Positions 39,356-48,854 of a stretch of DNA of 64,000 nt are shown here, piece after piece. Below the pieces are notes generated by a model, which worked only from the letters and a program-made list of their open reading frames with translations, was not told where the DNA came from and did no database searches. Location: NCBI RefSeq assembly GCF_001747405.1, contig NZ_CP017305.1, forward strand, positions 1,754,001-1,818,000. The letters are read 5' to 3'. Position numbers and translations under genes: made by a program. How positions within the stretch are numbered: the first letter of the stretch is position 1; each line of letters begins with the position of its first letter. Source of the stretch: Chlorobaculum limnaeum (GTDB lineage Bacteria > Bacteroidota > Chlorobiia > Chlorobiales > Chlorobiaceae).

Positions 39356-40779
39356 GAGTTTTTTATATATGATTCAGATTCAGCCTGGCGCAGTTGGTTC
39401 GACGCGAGATCGAGGCGGTCACCGGGCATCGGGACGAGCGCCTCGACGGCAATCTCGTCGCGCAGAAACTCCCTGAACGTCTCCTTCACTTCCTTCTCGC
39501 CATGCACGATCATCACCTTCGGCGAGCCGTCGCGGCTCTTCAGCCAGCGCACGAGGTCGCTACGGTCACCGTGCGCCGACAGGCCGCCGATGGTGTGCAG
39601 TTGCGCCCGCACCCGGAAGCTCCGCCCGTGCAGCCGCACCTCTTTCTTCCCCTCGACAAGCTCCCGGCCAAGCGTCCCCTCCGCCTGGAAGCCGCTGATG
39701 ATGATGTGACATTCGGGGCGTTCGATGTTGCGCTTCAGGTGGTGCACGATACGACCGCCGTTGCACATGCCACTGCCCGCGATGATGATCGCGCCCTGGC
39801 TCATTTCGTTGATCTTCATCGACTCTTCCACCCTGCGGGTCAGGTGCAGGTTGCCGACGGGCGGCATTTCGCGCATCTGGCGTCGGAAAAGGCGAGCCTC
39901 GGCGTCCCATAACTCCTCGTGACGCCAGTAGATACGGCTCGCCTCGATGGCCATCGGACTATCGAGGAACACCTGCCATTTCTCCAGCGACCACTCGTGG
40001 TAGTGCTCGCCGAAAAGGTAGAGCAGCTCCTGGCTGCGGCCAATCGAGAAGGCGGGAATCAGGATGTTGCCGCAGTCGCGGCACGAGGTTGCGATGATTT
40101 CGCCGATTTCAGCCACGGTGCTTTCGAAATCGCGATGCAGGCGGTCGCCGTAGGTGCTTTCGACGAGCACCACGTCCGCGTGGCCGATGGCGTCGGGATC
40201 GTTCAGGATAGGCGAATCGTACTGCCCGAGGTCGCCGCTGAAGACCAGCGTGCGGGTCGTATCGCCCTCCGTGACCTCCAGCTTCACAAACGCCGAGGCG
40301 AGGATGTGGCCCGCGTCGTGCAGCGACAGCGCGATGCCGGGCAGAATTTCGCGCCGCTCGCCGTACCGGACTCCCTCCATCTGCCTGACGCACCGCTGCG
40401 CCTCTTCGACCGTGTAGAGCGGCTCGGCGTCCCGCTGGCCGTGCTTCTGCATGAAGCGGGCATCGTTCTCCGAAAGCATCGCCGAATCCCGGAGCAGGAT
40501 TTCGCACAACTCGATGGTGCCGTGATGGGTGTAGATCGGCCCGCGAAAGCCGCGATTGACGAGCAGAGGCAGGCGGCCCGAGTGGTCGATGTGGCCATGG
40601 CTGAGCACCACGGCGTCGATTGCCGAAGGCTCAAACGGAAAGGGCTCGCGGTTCAGTGCCTCGACCTCGCGGCTGCCCTGCATCAACCCGCAATCGAGCA
40701 ACACCGTCAACCCGTTCGCCCTGAGAATATGGCAGGAACCCGTCACCCGCCGCGTCGCCCCGTAGAATTCGATCTCCAT
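39352..40779 (-). CDS. Metallo-beta-lactamase / beta-CASP RNase
   Basis: The 475-residue protein has the MBL core with metal motif SHGHIDHSGRLP (near 58-70), further ligands in HDAGHILAS and FSGDLGQYDSPI, a beta-CASP insert with ESTYGDRLH, and SGMCNGGRIVHHLKRN. The C-terminal RNA-metabolising tail has GGLSAHGDRSDLVRW and VHGEKE. It resembles CPSF73/Ysh1-type RNA endonuclease-exonucleases widespread in bacteria. It is probably cytosolic and forms an operon with the DUF2721 gene. Confidence 0.95.
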   Translation of the reverse strand: MEIEFYGATRRVTGSCHILRANGLTVLLDCGLMQGSREVEALNREPFPFEPSAIDAVVLSHGHIDHSGRLPLLVNRGFRGPIYTHHGTIELCEILLRDSAMLSENDARFMQKHGQRDAEPLYTVEEAQRCVRQMEGVRYGERREILPGIALSLHDAGHILASAFVKLEVTEGDTTRTLVFSGDLGQYDSPILNDPDAIGHADVVLVESTYGDRLHRDFESTVAEIGEIIATSCRDCGNILIPAFSIGRSQELLYLFGEHYHEWSLEKWQVFLDSPMAIEASRIYWRHEELWDAEARLFRRQMREMPPVGNLHLTRRVEESMKINEMSQGAIIIAGSGMCNGGRIVHHLKRNIERPECHIIISGFQAEGTLGRELVEGKKEVRLHGRSFRVRAQLHTIGGLSAHGDRSDLVRWLKSRDGSPKVMIVHGEKEVKETFREFLRDEIAVEALVPMPGDRLDLASNQLRQAESESYIKNS

Positions 40780-40871
40780 GATCGCCCCCGTATTTTCATG
40801 AACCGGATTTCCGGCAGACTGGATGCGCCAGATGCATATACTTAAAATGTAGGTGCTGCGACTTGAAAAGC

Positions 40872-40912
40872 AAAAAAGCCTGACGCAACGAGGGTAGTCA
40901 CGTCAGGCTTTT
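40872..40912 (-). terminator. Terminator after the DEAD-box helicase gene
   Basis: AAAAGCCTGACG (40874-40885) and CGTCAGGCTTTT (40901-40912) form a perfect 12-bp stem. On the minus strand it is followed by a T6 run. It also insulates the downstream nuclease gene. Confidence 0.9.
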
Positions 40913-40936
40913 GGATTTCTTTCGGGACAGCTTCGA

Positions 40937-42883
40937 TCAGTCCTTCATGCGCTTCTTTTTGGAGCCAGTGAAGCCGGTGAAGAAGGAAGCGTCATCTTTT
41001 TTGTGCTTGCCGCCCGAGGGCTTGCCGAAGCTTTTCTTCCGGTCGCCGCCGAAACCGCGATCGCCGCCGCGATCATTGCCACGGTCGCTTCCGTAGCCGC
41101 GATTGCCGCCGCGCTCACCGCCGAATCCGCGGTCGTTCCGGTCGCCGTAGCCTCCCTGACGCTCATCCATCTTCGAGACCCTGAGCTGGCGTCCGCAAAC
41201 CCTGACCTTCTTCAGCTCCTGGAACACGTCGTTCGGCATTCCGGCAGGCAGCTCGACCGTGCTGTACTGGTCGTTGATGACGATCTTGCCAACCGCTTCG
41301 GGATCGAGGCCGATCTCGTTGATGATCGCTCCGGCGATGTTGCCCGGCTTGACATCGTGAACTTTACCAACCTCGAGGCGGTAGGTTTCACGCTTCTCGT
41401 CCGAGTACAATCCGCCCTTGCTCTGCCTGCGCGGCTCGCGCTCCCGGCGGTCGTCGTCGCGGAACGAGTCGCGCCCGTGCTCGCGGTCGTGGCGCGACTC
41501 GCGCTCTTCGCGGCGGGCCGGGCGTTGTTCGCGCTCGGGCTTGGCGGAGAGCAGGAACGGCTCGTCGCCCTGCAAGAGCTTGGCCAAAGCGGCGGCAGCT
41601 TCGAGTTCGGATACGTCATGATCCTGGCAGTACTGGCCGATCATGCTGATGTAAAATTCGAGGTCTTCGGCGCCGATGGTGTCGGTGATGCGCTGCTTGA
41701 ATTTTGAGATGCGCTTGTCGTTGACGATCTCGGTCGAAGGCAGCTCCATCAGCTCAATGCGCTTGCGGGTGGCGCGCTCTATGGCGAAGAGCAGCCCGCG
41801 CTCCCTCGGCGAGACGAACAGAATCGCCTCGCCGCTGCGACCGGCGCGGCCAGTCCTGCCGATGCGGTGCACATAGGACTCGGTGTCGGTCGGAATATCG
41901 TAGTTGATGACGTGGCTGATGCGCTCAACGTCGAGGCCGCGTGCGGCGACGTCGGTGGCGATGACGATGTTCAGCGTGCCGTCCTTGAGCTGCTCGATGG
42001 TGCGCTCGCGGGCCGACTGCACCATGTCTCCGTTCAGCGCGGCGGCGGCGTAACCGCGAGCCTGAAGCTTTTCGGCAAGCGCCACGGTTTCGGTCTTGGT
42101 GCGCACGAAGATGATGATACCGTCGAATGGTTCCACTTCGAGGATGCGCGTCAGGGCGTCGAGCTTGTGGTGGCCGCCGACCATCCAGTAGCGCTGGCGG
42201 ATCGTTTCGACGGTCGTGGTCTTCGACTGGATGGTGATTTCGGCGGGAGCTTTCAGGTACTTGCGGGCGATGCGCACGATCGGCGGCGGCATGGTGGCCG
42301 AGAAAAGCGCGACCTGGCGATTGTCCGGCGTCTGGTCGAGAATCCACTCCACGTCGTCGATGAAGCCCATGCGCAGCATTTCGTCAGCCTCGTCGAGCAC
42401 GAGGCACTTCAGGCCGTCGAGGTTCAGCGTGCCCTTGCGCATGTGATCCATCACGCGCCCCGGCGTGCCGACCACCACATGGACGCCGCGCTTGAGGTTG
42501 CGGATCTGCACGCCGTAATCCTGTCCGCCGTAGATCGGCAGCACGTGAAATCCCGGCATGAACTCGGCATAGGTGTGGAACGCTTCGGCCACCTGGATCG
42601 CCAACTCGCGAGTCGGAGCGAGCACGAGCACCTGCGGATCGGTAAGGGAAAGATCGATATTGGAGAGCGCCGGCAACGCGAACGCCGCCGTCTTGCCGGT
42701 GCCGGTCTGGGCCTGGCCGAGCACGTCGCGTCCTTCGAGCAGCAGCGGAATGGTATTGGCCTGAATGGGGGTCGGGTTTTCATAGCCCACCGCTTCGAGG
42801 GCCTGAAGCAGCGGTTCTGACAGCGCGAGGCTGCGGAAATTCACGGAATTTTCTTGCTGTTCGCTCATGGTTGGTTCGTTCAT
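40937..42883 (-). CDS. deaD: DEAD-box RNA helicase DeaD/CsdA type
   Basis: The start at 42883 is chosen because AAGGAG lies just upstream; an in-frame ATG at 42868 is another option. The 648-residue protein has RecA1 with AQTGTGKT, PTRELA, DEADEMLRMGF and SATMP, and RecA2 with ATDVAARGLDV and HRIGRTGRAGRSG. A DbpA-like RNA-binding domain follows (about 490-570, AIINEIGLDPEAVGKIVI). The tail is Arg/Gly-rich with repeated GGDRGF/GNDRGGDR units. It unwinds structured RNA, notably in ribosome assembly in the cold. It is monocistronic with a long 5' region. Confidence 0.96.
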   Translation of the reverse strand: MNEPTMSEQQENSVNFRSLALSEPLLQALEAVGYENPTPIQANTIPLLLEGRDVLGQAQTGTGKTAAFALPALSNIDLSLTDPQVLVLAPTRELAIQVAEAFHTYAEFMPGFHVLPIYGGQDYGVQIRNLKRGVHVVVGTPGRVMDHMRKGTLNLDGLKCLVLDEADEMLRMGFIDDVEWILDQTPDNRQVALFSATMPPPIVRIARKYLKAPAEITIQSKTTTVETIRQRYWMVGGHHKLDALTRILEVEPFDGIIIFVRTKTETVALAEKLQARGYAAAALNGDMVQSARERTIEQLKDGTLNIVIATDVAARGLDVERISHVINYDIPTDTESYVHRIGRTGRAGRSGEAILFVSPRERGLLFAIERATRKRIELMELPSTEIVNDKRISKFKQRITDTIGAEDLEFYISMIGQYCQDHDVSELEAAAALAKLLQGDEPFLLSAKPEREQRPARREERESRHDREHGRDSFRDDDRREREPRRQSKGGLYSDEKRETYRLEVGKVHDVKPGNIAGAIINEIGLDPEAVGKIVINDQYSTVELPAGMPNDVFQELKKVRVCGRQLRVSKMDERQGGYGDRNDRGFGGERGGNRGYGSDRGNDRGGDRGFGGDRKKSFGKPSGGKHKKDDASFFTGFTGSKKKRMKD

Positions 42884-43402
42884 TGTCTCCTTCCGGGTCA
42901 TTGGTAAAAAAAGCGGCTGCCGTCAAAAGAAAGTCACAACGGGAAATCCGGTTCTGCATTCGAAGGTCAACTCTGATCCGATTGAAACGGGAGAGGAATC
43001 CGGCGTTCCTGACAAGTCACGACAAGCGACTGATCCAGAACACTTTACAGGATTTTGTCAGACTCTTTGCCCGGCAACGCCGGACTCGGAATGACTTTGG
43101 ACGCAAGCGAATGCAACCTCGAAAACACGTTCAGATTTTACTTCCGGGACAACCTCGGGAGTGGTCGCAATGCTGGAAAGAAGAGAAATGAAGAGGGGTC
43201 GTCTCATGTCAGTCTTGAGGCAGGCAGCAAGCCCACCATCGATCCATCGCACAATCAGCGGAAAAACGCGGCCCGACGGCCGTCCGGGTTTCCATGCTCT
43301 TTCTTGGCATCATCACCACAACAAAAATCGAACCCCATAGTACGATTTTATCCGGCAAAAGACGAATTATATTTTTCAAGGTTCTCTGCGACTCTTTTCC
43401 AT
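42884..43402 (-). other. Long untranslated region upstream of deaD
   Basis: About 520 bp without a convincing gene lies between the deaD start and the 3' end of thpR. Short frames here have no family resemblance. Cold-shock helicase mRNAs often carry long regulatory leaders, so part may be a 5' UTR. An AT-rich patch near 43340-43385 could hold the promoter. I see no defined RNA family. Confidence 0.4.
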
Positions 43403-43945
43403 TCAGGCGCTTCCGAGAGTAAACCGGCACAGTTCGCGGTACTCCGCGCCACCGGGTTTCAGATGCGATTCGTAGAGGCAGAGCGCGTCGAACGTTCCGC
43501 GCCACGACACCGGTTCGCGCATTTTGCGCTGGCCCATCGCATCGAGATCACGGGAGTTGAAGCGGGCGATGGTGAGGTGCAGGAGGAATGATTTGAGCGG
43601 TTCGCCCGGCGCTCCGGTCGCGGCAAGAAGCCCCCGCGCGAACTCCGGCAGTCCGGCGAGAGCCTCGCCAGTCGCCCAGATAAGCCTCGGGCGGCGTGGA
43701 TCGGGGCCGAACGAGACCTGCTCGAAGATGACCTCGAACGGCGACTGCCGCGCGGCTTCGTCGCGCAATGCCTGACAGACAACCCCGACATCGAGGCACT
43801 GCCACGGCGGAACCAGCGTCAGGTGCAGGTTCTCCGGCCTCGTCCACCGCACCTTCAGCCCGGCATGCGCCCGCCGGAACTCCCCCGCTGCTTCGACCAG
43901 CTCGCGGCCTGCGGGCAGCCCCACGAAGACTCGCCTGCCCTCCAT
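43403..43945 (-). CDS. thpR: RNA 2',3'-cyclic phosphodiesterase ThpR (2H family)
   Basis: The 180-residue protein starts MEGRRVFVGLPAG and has the two catalytic HxT motifs of the 2H phosphoesterases, HLTLVPPW (about residue 41) and HLTIARF (about 128). The family opens 2',3'-cyclic phosphates on RNA, the same end chemistry used by RtcB. Its ATG shares a base with the archease stop (TGATG), so the two are translationally coupled. Confidence 0.93.
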   Translation of the reverse strand: MEGRRVFVGLPAGRELVEAAGEFRRAHAGLKVRWTRPENLHLTLVPPWQCLDVGVVCQALRDEAARQSPFEVIFEQVSFGPDPRRPRLIWATGEALAGLPEFARGLLAATGAPGEPLKSFLLHLTIARFNSRDLDAMGQRKMREPVSWRGTFDALCLYESHLKPGGAEYRELCRFTLGSA

Positions 43946-44346
43946 CAGATGTCCATCAATAATATTGCCACCCACGAACCGTCTGCCCGCTCTTCGACCT
44001 TCGCGCCGTGATATGTGACGGCCTTGATTTCATCCCTCGCGCCGGAAATCGCCCTGCCGAGAAACGAGCCTTCTACGAACTCCTCGCCACTCGACCGGAC
44101 GGCAAGCGCGTCGTAGGCTTCGCGGTGAATCTGCGAGAGCGTGAGCGCTTCGTTGAGCAGATCGACCAGCAGCGCCGTGCGGTCGGGCGCTTCGACGCGG
44201 AACGGACGCTCGACCCGCGCATCCGTCCACTCCGGGCCAGTCCACGCCATCATCGCCCGCAACGCCTCGCCCGCCAGCTCCGCGAAGCTCGCGGCGCTCA
44301 CCTCGAAGCAGAGGTCGGCGGTATGGTCGAGCTGGCGATACGGCAT
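43945..44346 (-). CDS. Archease
   Basis: From the ATG at 44346 (MPYRQLDHTADLCFEV) the protein is 133 residues, the normal archease length. It contains the metal-site residues in DHTAD and the end EIKAVTYHGAKVEE...ILLMDI with the terminal aspartate. Archease promotes guanylylation and turnover of RtcB. A longer upstream frame reads through a region that resembles promoter sequence, so I reject it. It is coupled to thpR and sits about 6 kb from rtcB. Confidence 0.95.
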   Translation of the reverse strand: MPYRQLDHTADLCFEVSAASFAELAGEALRAMMAWTGPEWTDARVERPFRVEAPDRTALLVDLLNEALTLSQIHREAYDALAVRSSGEEFVEGSFLGRAISGARDEIKAVTYHGAKVEERADGSWVAILLMDI

Positions 44347-44500
44347 GTTCCGGAATCTCCGTGATGAATCGTTCGGCAGAGCTTCATGGAGACAATGTAC
44401 GTAACGAAAATGACCGATACAGCCTGCCCGGAACGCGCGGCGACTCTTGTCGCTTTTTTTCTTACCTTGACGAACAAAATATCTATCCACGAAACGAATC

Positions 44501-45784
44501 ATGGCCTCACTCGCCCTCGCCGCATACCGGTTTCTCTCTCCGCTCCAGCCGTTTCTGCTCCGTCTATTGGCGTCGCGCAAGCCGAGGCTGAAAACCTTCG
44601 TCGAGGCGCGGGCTGACCTGTTCGAAGAGCTTGAATCGCGCCTGAACGCCCTGCCGGAACCCTTGTGCCGCCTTTGGATTCACGCCTCGTCGGTCGGCGA
44701 GTTCGAGCAGGCCCGCACGATCATCGCGGAGTTGCGCGAGCAGATTCCGGAGATGGATGTGGTGGTGTCGTTCTTCTCGGACTCGGGCTACGAAACGCGC
44801 AAGCACTACCCCGACGCGGCAGCGGTCTTCTACCTGCCTCTCGACACACCGGAAAACGCGCGGCAGCTCGCGGCACTCGTCGGCGCGGACATCTTCATGC
44901 TGATGCGCTACGACTTCTGGCCGAACCATCTCGAAGCGATCAAGCGAAGCGGGGCGCGAATGCTCCTCGCCGCCGCCGCGCTGCCCGCCGGTTCGCCCTA
45001 TCTCAAGCGTGGATTGAGAGGATTTTACCGCACCATTTTTTCGCTGTTCGACGTGATTTTCACCATCGATGAAAACGACGCCGAGACCTTCCGCAAACGG
45101 TTCGGCTGCACGAGCGTCCGGCAGGCGGGCGATCCTCGATTTGACCAGGTGCTCCAGCGGCAGAAAAAAAGCGACGAGCGGGCGGCGCGGCTCAAGCCGC
45201 TGTTCCGCGACCGGATGACGCTGGTCGGCGGCAGCACCTGGGAGCCGGACGAGGCGATTCTGATTCCCGCGTGGCTTGCGCTCCGCCAGCTGCTCAGCCT
45301 CGTGCTCGTACCGCACAAGGTGGATCGCGAAAACATCGAGCGGCTGCTGGAGAATCTGCGGGAGCGCGACATCGAGTCGGTCACGATTTCCACACTTGAC
45401 GGGAATTTCGACCCGGCAACGCAGGTGCTCGTCGTTGACCAGACCGGCTACCTCGCCGAACTCTACGCCATCGCCTCGATTGCTTACGTCGGCGGCGGCT
45501 TCGGCGTGAACGTGCACAACACCATCGAACCGGCCGTGCACGGCATTCCGGTGCTCTTCGGCCCGCGCCACGGCAACTCGCCCGAAGCGACGGGGCTGAT
45601 CGAAGCCGGAGCAGCCACAGTGGTTACGGAAGAGCCGGAACTCCGCCAGGCACTGACGGCGTTCGTCGATGACGCCGCGCATCTGGAACGAACCGGCGAC
45701 ATAGCTGGCGCGTATGTCCGCTCCCGCCTCGGAGCCACCGGAATCATCGCCAACGCCATCGCGGAGTATTGCGGGAGAAGGTGA
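44501..45784 (+). CDS. waaA: 3-Deoxy-D-manno-octulosonic acid transferase
   Basis: The 427-residue GT-B glycosyltransferase adds Kdo to lipid A precursor at the inner face of the inner membrane. An N-terminal amphipathic anchor (ALAAYRFLSPLQPFLLRLL) comes first. The Kdo-transferase N-domain has the conserved ASSVGEFEQARTII and the glycan-family segment RYDFWPNHLEAIK. A C-terminal domain follows with GGSTWEPDEAIL, YVGGGFGVNVHNTIEPA and VLFGPRHGNSPEA. It is divergent from archease across 154 bp. Confidence 0.95.
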   Translation: MASLALAAYRFLSPLQPFLLRLLASRKPRLKTFVEARADLFEELESRLNALPEPLCRLWIHASSVGEFEQARTIIAELREQIPEMDVVVSFFSDSGYETRKHYPDAAAVFYLPLDTPENARQLAALVGADIFMLMRYDFWPNHLEAIKRSGARMLLAAAALPAGSPYLKRGLRGFYRTIFSLFDVIFTIDENDAETFRKRFGCTSVRQAGDPRFDQVLQRQKKSDERAARLKPLFRDRMTLVGGSTWEPDEAILIPAWLALRQLLSLVLVPHKVDRENIERLLENLRERDIESVTISTLDGNFDPATQVLVVDQTGYLAELYAIASIAYVGGGFGVNVHNTIEPAVHGIPVLFGPRHGNSPEATGLIEAGAATVVTEEPELRQALTAFVDDAAHLERTGDIAGAYVRSRLGATGIIANAIAEYCGRR

Positions 45785-46057
45785 GGGAGCGGGATAACAC
45801 CCTGGGAGCGCCATACTCCAGCTTGGCCTCTTCTGATTCCTGAACAATCTTTTGTCGGGATGCTCTCGACCCATCTGGATTGCCTTCTCTTTCATCTCTC
45901 AACCGACACATCACGCCACGCCACCTAATCCGCTCCCCATTTCAGAAAAACCCCAAACGCATTGGAACTGTCGCTACCAACAAAGAACCCTGCCCCCTAA
46001 TTCATGATTTCCGTATATTCAGGGCATATCTGACCTCTTAACAAAACACTGCCAGCC

Positions 46058-46522
46058 ATGTTCAGCAGAATCCAAACGCTCTATCTCTTTCTTGCCGCGC
46101 TGCTCGCGTTCGGCAGCATGACCCAGCCGTTCTGGACTTTCACGACCGACACGCTCATCCTTTTTGGCGACTTCATGGATGTGCAGGGCGCGGGGCTTTT
46201 CGTGACCGTCGGAAGCGTCGCGGGCGGCATCCTTTCGCCGCTTACCGGCATCGTGGCGCTCGTGACCATCTTCATGTTCTCGAACCGCAAGCTCCAGCAG
46301 ACGCTCATCGCGCTCTCTGTCGTGCTGTTCGCCGCCGACCTGATTGCCGGGCTTGCGGGCGGGCACTTCCTGAAGCAGTACCTCGAAACGCAGTCAACCT
46401 CCGTGAGCTTCGCGCCCGGCAGCGGGCTGTTCATGCTGCTGCCCGAACCGGTGCTCTTCTGGCTCGCCTCGCTTGGCGTGAAGAAGGACGAGAAGATCGC
46501 CACGGCGTACAAGAGGCTCTGA
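46058..46522 (+). CDS. DUF4293 membrane protein
   Basis: The 154-residue protein has four hydrophobic segments (about 8-24, 50-72, 86-108 and 122-140) and starts MFSRIQTLYLFLAALLAF, the pattern of the DUF4293 family of Bacteroidetes/Chlorobi. The function is unknown. Its TGA sits one base before the pdxA ATG, so the genes are coupled. The 273 bp upstream contain no gene and only a small GGGAGCGCC...CTCC hairpin. Confidence 0.85.
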   Translation: MFSRIQTLYLFLAALLAFGSMTQPFWTFTTDTLILFGDFMDVQGAGLFVTVGSVAGGILSPLTGIVALVTIFMFSNRKLQQTLIALSVVLFAADLIAGLAGGHFLKQYLETQSTSVSFAPGSGLFMLLPEPVLFWLASLGVKKDEKIATAYKRL

Positions 46523-46523
46523 G

Positions 46524-47526
46524 ATGCGCATAGTTTTCTCGACCGGCGACATTCACGGCATCGGGCCGGAGATCATTCTGAAAAGCGTGCTCGCGCTGCC
46601 TTCGGAAGAGGAGTGCTACGTCGCCGCCGGATCGTACAAGGCGCTTGAATTCTACCGCGACCGGCTCGGTCTGCCGGTGGAGTTGCGGCGGATCGGTGGA
46701 GTGGATGATATTGCGACCATCGAGCCGGAGCCCGGCGTGCTGCATGTGTTGAGCATCGCCGAGCCGGAGGCGATCCAGCCCGGCGTGCTCTCGAAAAGCG
46801 CGGGCGAGATCGCCATGCGCTCGCTCGAAGCCGCCGCCTCGCTCTGCCGTAGCGGCCTCTGCGACGCCCTCGTCACCGCGCCCTTGCACAAGGAGGCGAT
46901 TGCGCTCGCCGGATACCGCAACACCGGCCACACCGATTTTCTGGCCGACTTTTTTTGGCGTCTCGTCGCAGATCATGCTCTTCGTCGATCCCGTCTCCGG
47001 CCTCAAGGTCGCGCTCGCCACGATCCACGAGCCGCTCTCGAAGGTACCGGAGCTGGTGCGGGCGATGGATCTTGACGGCTTTTTCACCACGCTCTCGGAA
47101 TCGATGCAGCACGACTTCCGGCTCGACGCGCCGACAATCGCCGTGCTCGGTCTCAACCCCCACGCCTCGGACGGCGGGGTCATGGGCAACGAGGAGGCCA
47201 CGGTGATCCGCCCGGCTATCGAGCGGCTGGCGGCGTCGATGCAGATCGACGGGCCGTTTCCGGCGGACGGATTTTTCGGCGCGAAACGCTACCGAGACTA
47301 CGACCTCGTCGTCGCCATGTACCACGACCAGGGGCTTTTGCCCTTCAAGGTGCTCGCGTTTGACACGGGCATCAACGTCACGCTCGGCCTGCCCATCGTC
47401 CGCACCTCGCCCGACCACGGCACCGGTTTCGACCAGGCGGGCAAGGGCACGGCCTCCGAACGCAGTTTTCTCGAAGCGGCAAAGCTCGCCGCCACCATCG
47501 CAAGGAACAGAACGCAAACCACTTAG
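46524..47526 (+). pseudogene. pdxA: 4-Hydroxythreonine-4-phosphate dehydrogenase PdxA, frameshifted
   Basis: The N-terminal frame gives TGDIHGIGPEIILKSVL, VTAPLHKEAIALAGYRNTGHTDFLADFF and then breaks. The C-terminal frame continues GVSSQIMLFVD, LNPHASDGGVMGNEE, YHDQGLLPFKVLAFD and TSPDHGTGFDQAGKGTAS. Removing one T from the T7 run at 46950-46956 restores FFGVSSQIM and a normal 333-residue enzyme of pyridoxal-phosphate synthesis. All metal and substrate motifs are otherwise intact. It may be a recent mutation, a sequencing error at the homopolymer or slippage-corrected expression. It lies between a DUF4293 gene and ftsE in one direction. Confidence 0.92.
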
Positions 47527-47532
47527 AAACCC

Positions 47533-48252
47533 ATGATCGCCTTCGTCAACGCAGACATCGACATCAGGAAAAAACCCATTTTCCGGAACCTGAACTTTTC
47601 GATCCAGCCGGGTGAGCTGGTCTATATCGTGGGCCGGAGCGGCAGCGGTAAAACCACGCTGCTCAAGTCGCTCTACATGGAGACGAGGCCGGTGAAGGGC
47701 GAAATCGTCGTCAACGGCTACAGCTCGCGGAAGATCAGGAAGGGAAAAATCGCCATGCTCCGGCGCAAGCTCGGCATCGTTTTTCAGGACTTCCGGCTGC
47801 TCGAAGACCGCAGCGTGTACGACAATCTCGCCTTCGTGCTCAAGGTGACGGGCACCAAGCACTCGCTCATCAAGGAAAAAGTGATGACCGCGCTGAAGGA
47901 GGTCGGCCTCGAACAGGCTGCCAAAGAGATGCCGCAGAACCTCTCCGGCGGCGAGCAGCAGCGCGTGGTGATCGCCCGCGCGCTGGTCGGCGAACCGCTC
48001 GCCATCATCGCCGACGAGCCGACGGGCAACCTCGACCCGGAAACCTCGCTCGAAATCCTCGAATACCTCAAGAAGATCAACGCCAAAGGCATCAGCGTCA
48101 TCATCGGCACGCACGACTACGAGCTGGTGCGCCACCACCCCTCGCGCACGCTCATGATCAAGGACTTGAACCTCGTCGAAAGCACCATCGAACCCGCGCC
48201 AACAGGCTCCTGCTGGCGGCCCGTGCCGAAGGCGGAAGCGCAGGCGTCGTGA
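47533..48252 (+). CDS. ftsE: Cell-division ABC ATPase FtsE
   Basis: The 239-residue ATPase has Walker A GRSGSGKTTLLK, the Q-loop in GIVFQDFRLLEDRSVYDN (the FtsE-type FQDFRLL), signature LSGGEQQRV, Walker B IIADEPTGNLD and the His switch GTHD. FtsE pairs with the membrane protein FtsX to control septal peptidoglycan hydrolases. No ftsX is present here. The last 25 residues are an unusual Pro/Ala-rich extension. A 9-bp tandem repeat follows. Confidence 0.9.
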   Translation: MIAFVNADIDIRKKPIFRNLNFSIQPGELVYIVGRSGSGKTTLLKSLYMETRPVKGEIVVNGYSSRKIRKGKIAMLRRKLGIVFQDFRLLEDRSVYDNLAFVLKVTGTKHSLIKEKVMTALKEVGLEQAAKEMPQNLSGGEQQRVVIARALVGEPLAIIADEPTGNLDPETSLEILEYLKKINAKGISVIIGTHDYELVRHHPSRTLMIKDLNLVESTIEPAPTGSCWRPVPKAEAQAS

Positions 48253-48267
48253 GCTTCCGGCAGACGA

Positions 48268-48301
48268 TGGACGTGGTGGACGGCGTGGACGGGATGGAGA
48301 T
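48268..48301 (+). repeat. 9-bp tandem repeat, TGGACGNNG family
   Basis: TGGACGTGG TGGACGGCG, TGGACGGGA and TGGAGATG in register begin 15 nt after the ftsE stop, matching the copies after the reductase and serS genes. Confidence 0.75.
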
Positions 48302-48315
48302 GTGATGGGAAGTCG

Positions 48316-48774
48316 CTATTCCCCGCTGAACGCAATTCCGTGACTCTCCAGCCAGTCGATGGCGATGGCCTGCAACGCCTCGGCACGAAAAGCGTTCCAC
48401 GCTTCGGCAACGCCGAACGCATCCACCGTGCTCCTGATGCGCATCGATGCTCCGCGTCCCTGAATGCTCCGCAGCAACCCGCGCCGCAATTCGTCATTTT
48501 CAACCGTCTGGCAGAACCGCCGCATGATCGAACAGTCATCGATGTCGAACTGATCCGGCAATTCGCGGTAATCGCCGGAAAACAGCGCCGCTCCAGCTTC
48601 CCGCACCATCGATTCCTCTGCCGCCCGAACAGCGCTACCCAACTCCGCCGCATCCAGCGCATCGCGGCTAAACGTCACAACCCGTCCCGTACCGATATTC
48701 AAAAACGCCCGCCGCTCCTCATCTGCCAGGCTTATTGCCTCAACAACATTTTTCAGACGAATGATTGGCCCCAT
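48316..48774 (-). CDS. UPF0158 family protein
   Basis: The 152-residue protein matches the UPF0158 pattern: an early IGTGRVVTFSRDALDAAE, then a central acidic PDQFDIDDCSIMRRFCQTV and a C-terminal GRGASMRIRSTVDAFGVAEAW...AIDWLESHGI. There is no signal peptide and the function is unknown. It is convergent with ftsE and has its own upstream region bordering a MITE-like element. Confidence 0.8.
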   Translation of the reverse strand: MGPIIRLKNVVEAISLADEERRAFLNIGTGRVVTFSRDALDAAELGSAVRAAEESMVREAGAALFSGDYRELPDQFDIDDCSIMRRFCQTVENDELRRGLLRSIQGRGASMRIRSTVDAFGVAEAWNAFRAEALQAIAIDWLESHGIAFSGE

Positions 48775-48854
48775 GTTCGATTCCCTTGAATAATGATTAA
48801 CGTCTTTATTACTCCGGCATCAATAACTCGCAGATAAACCCGGAAGAACAGCCT

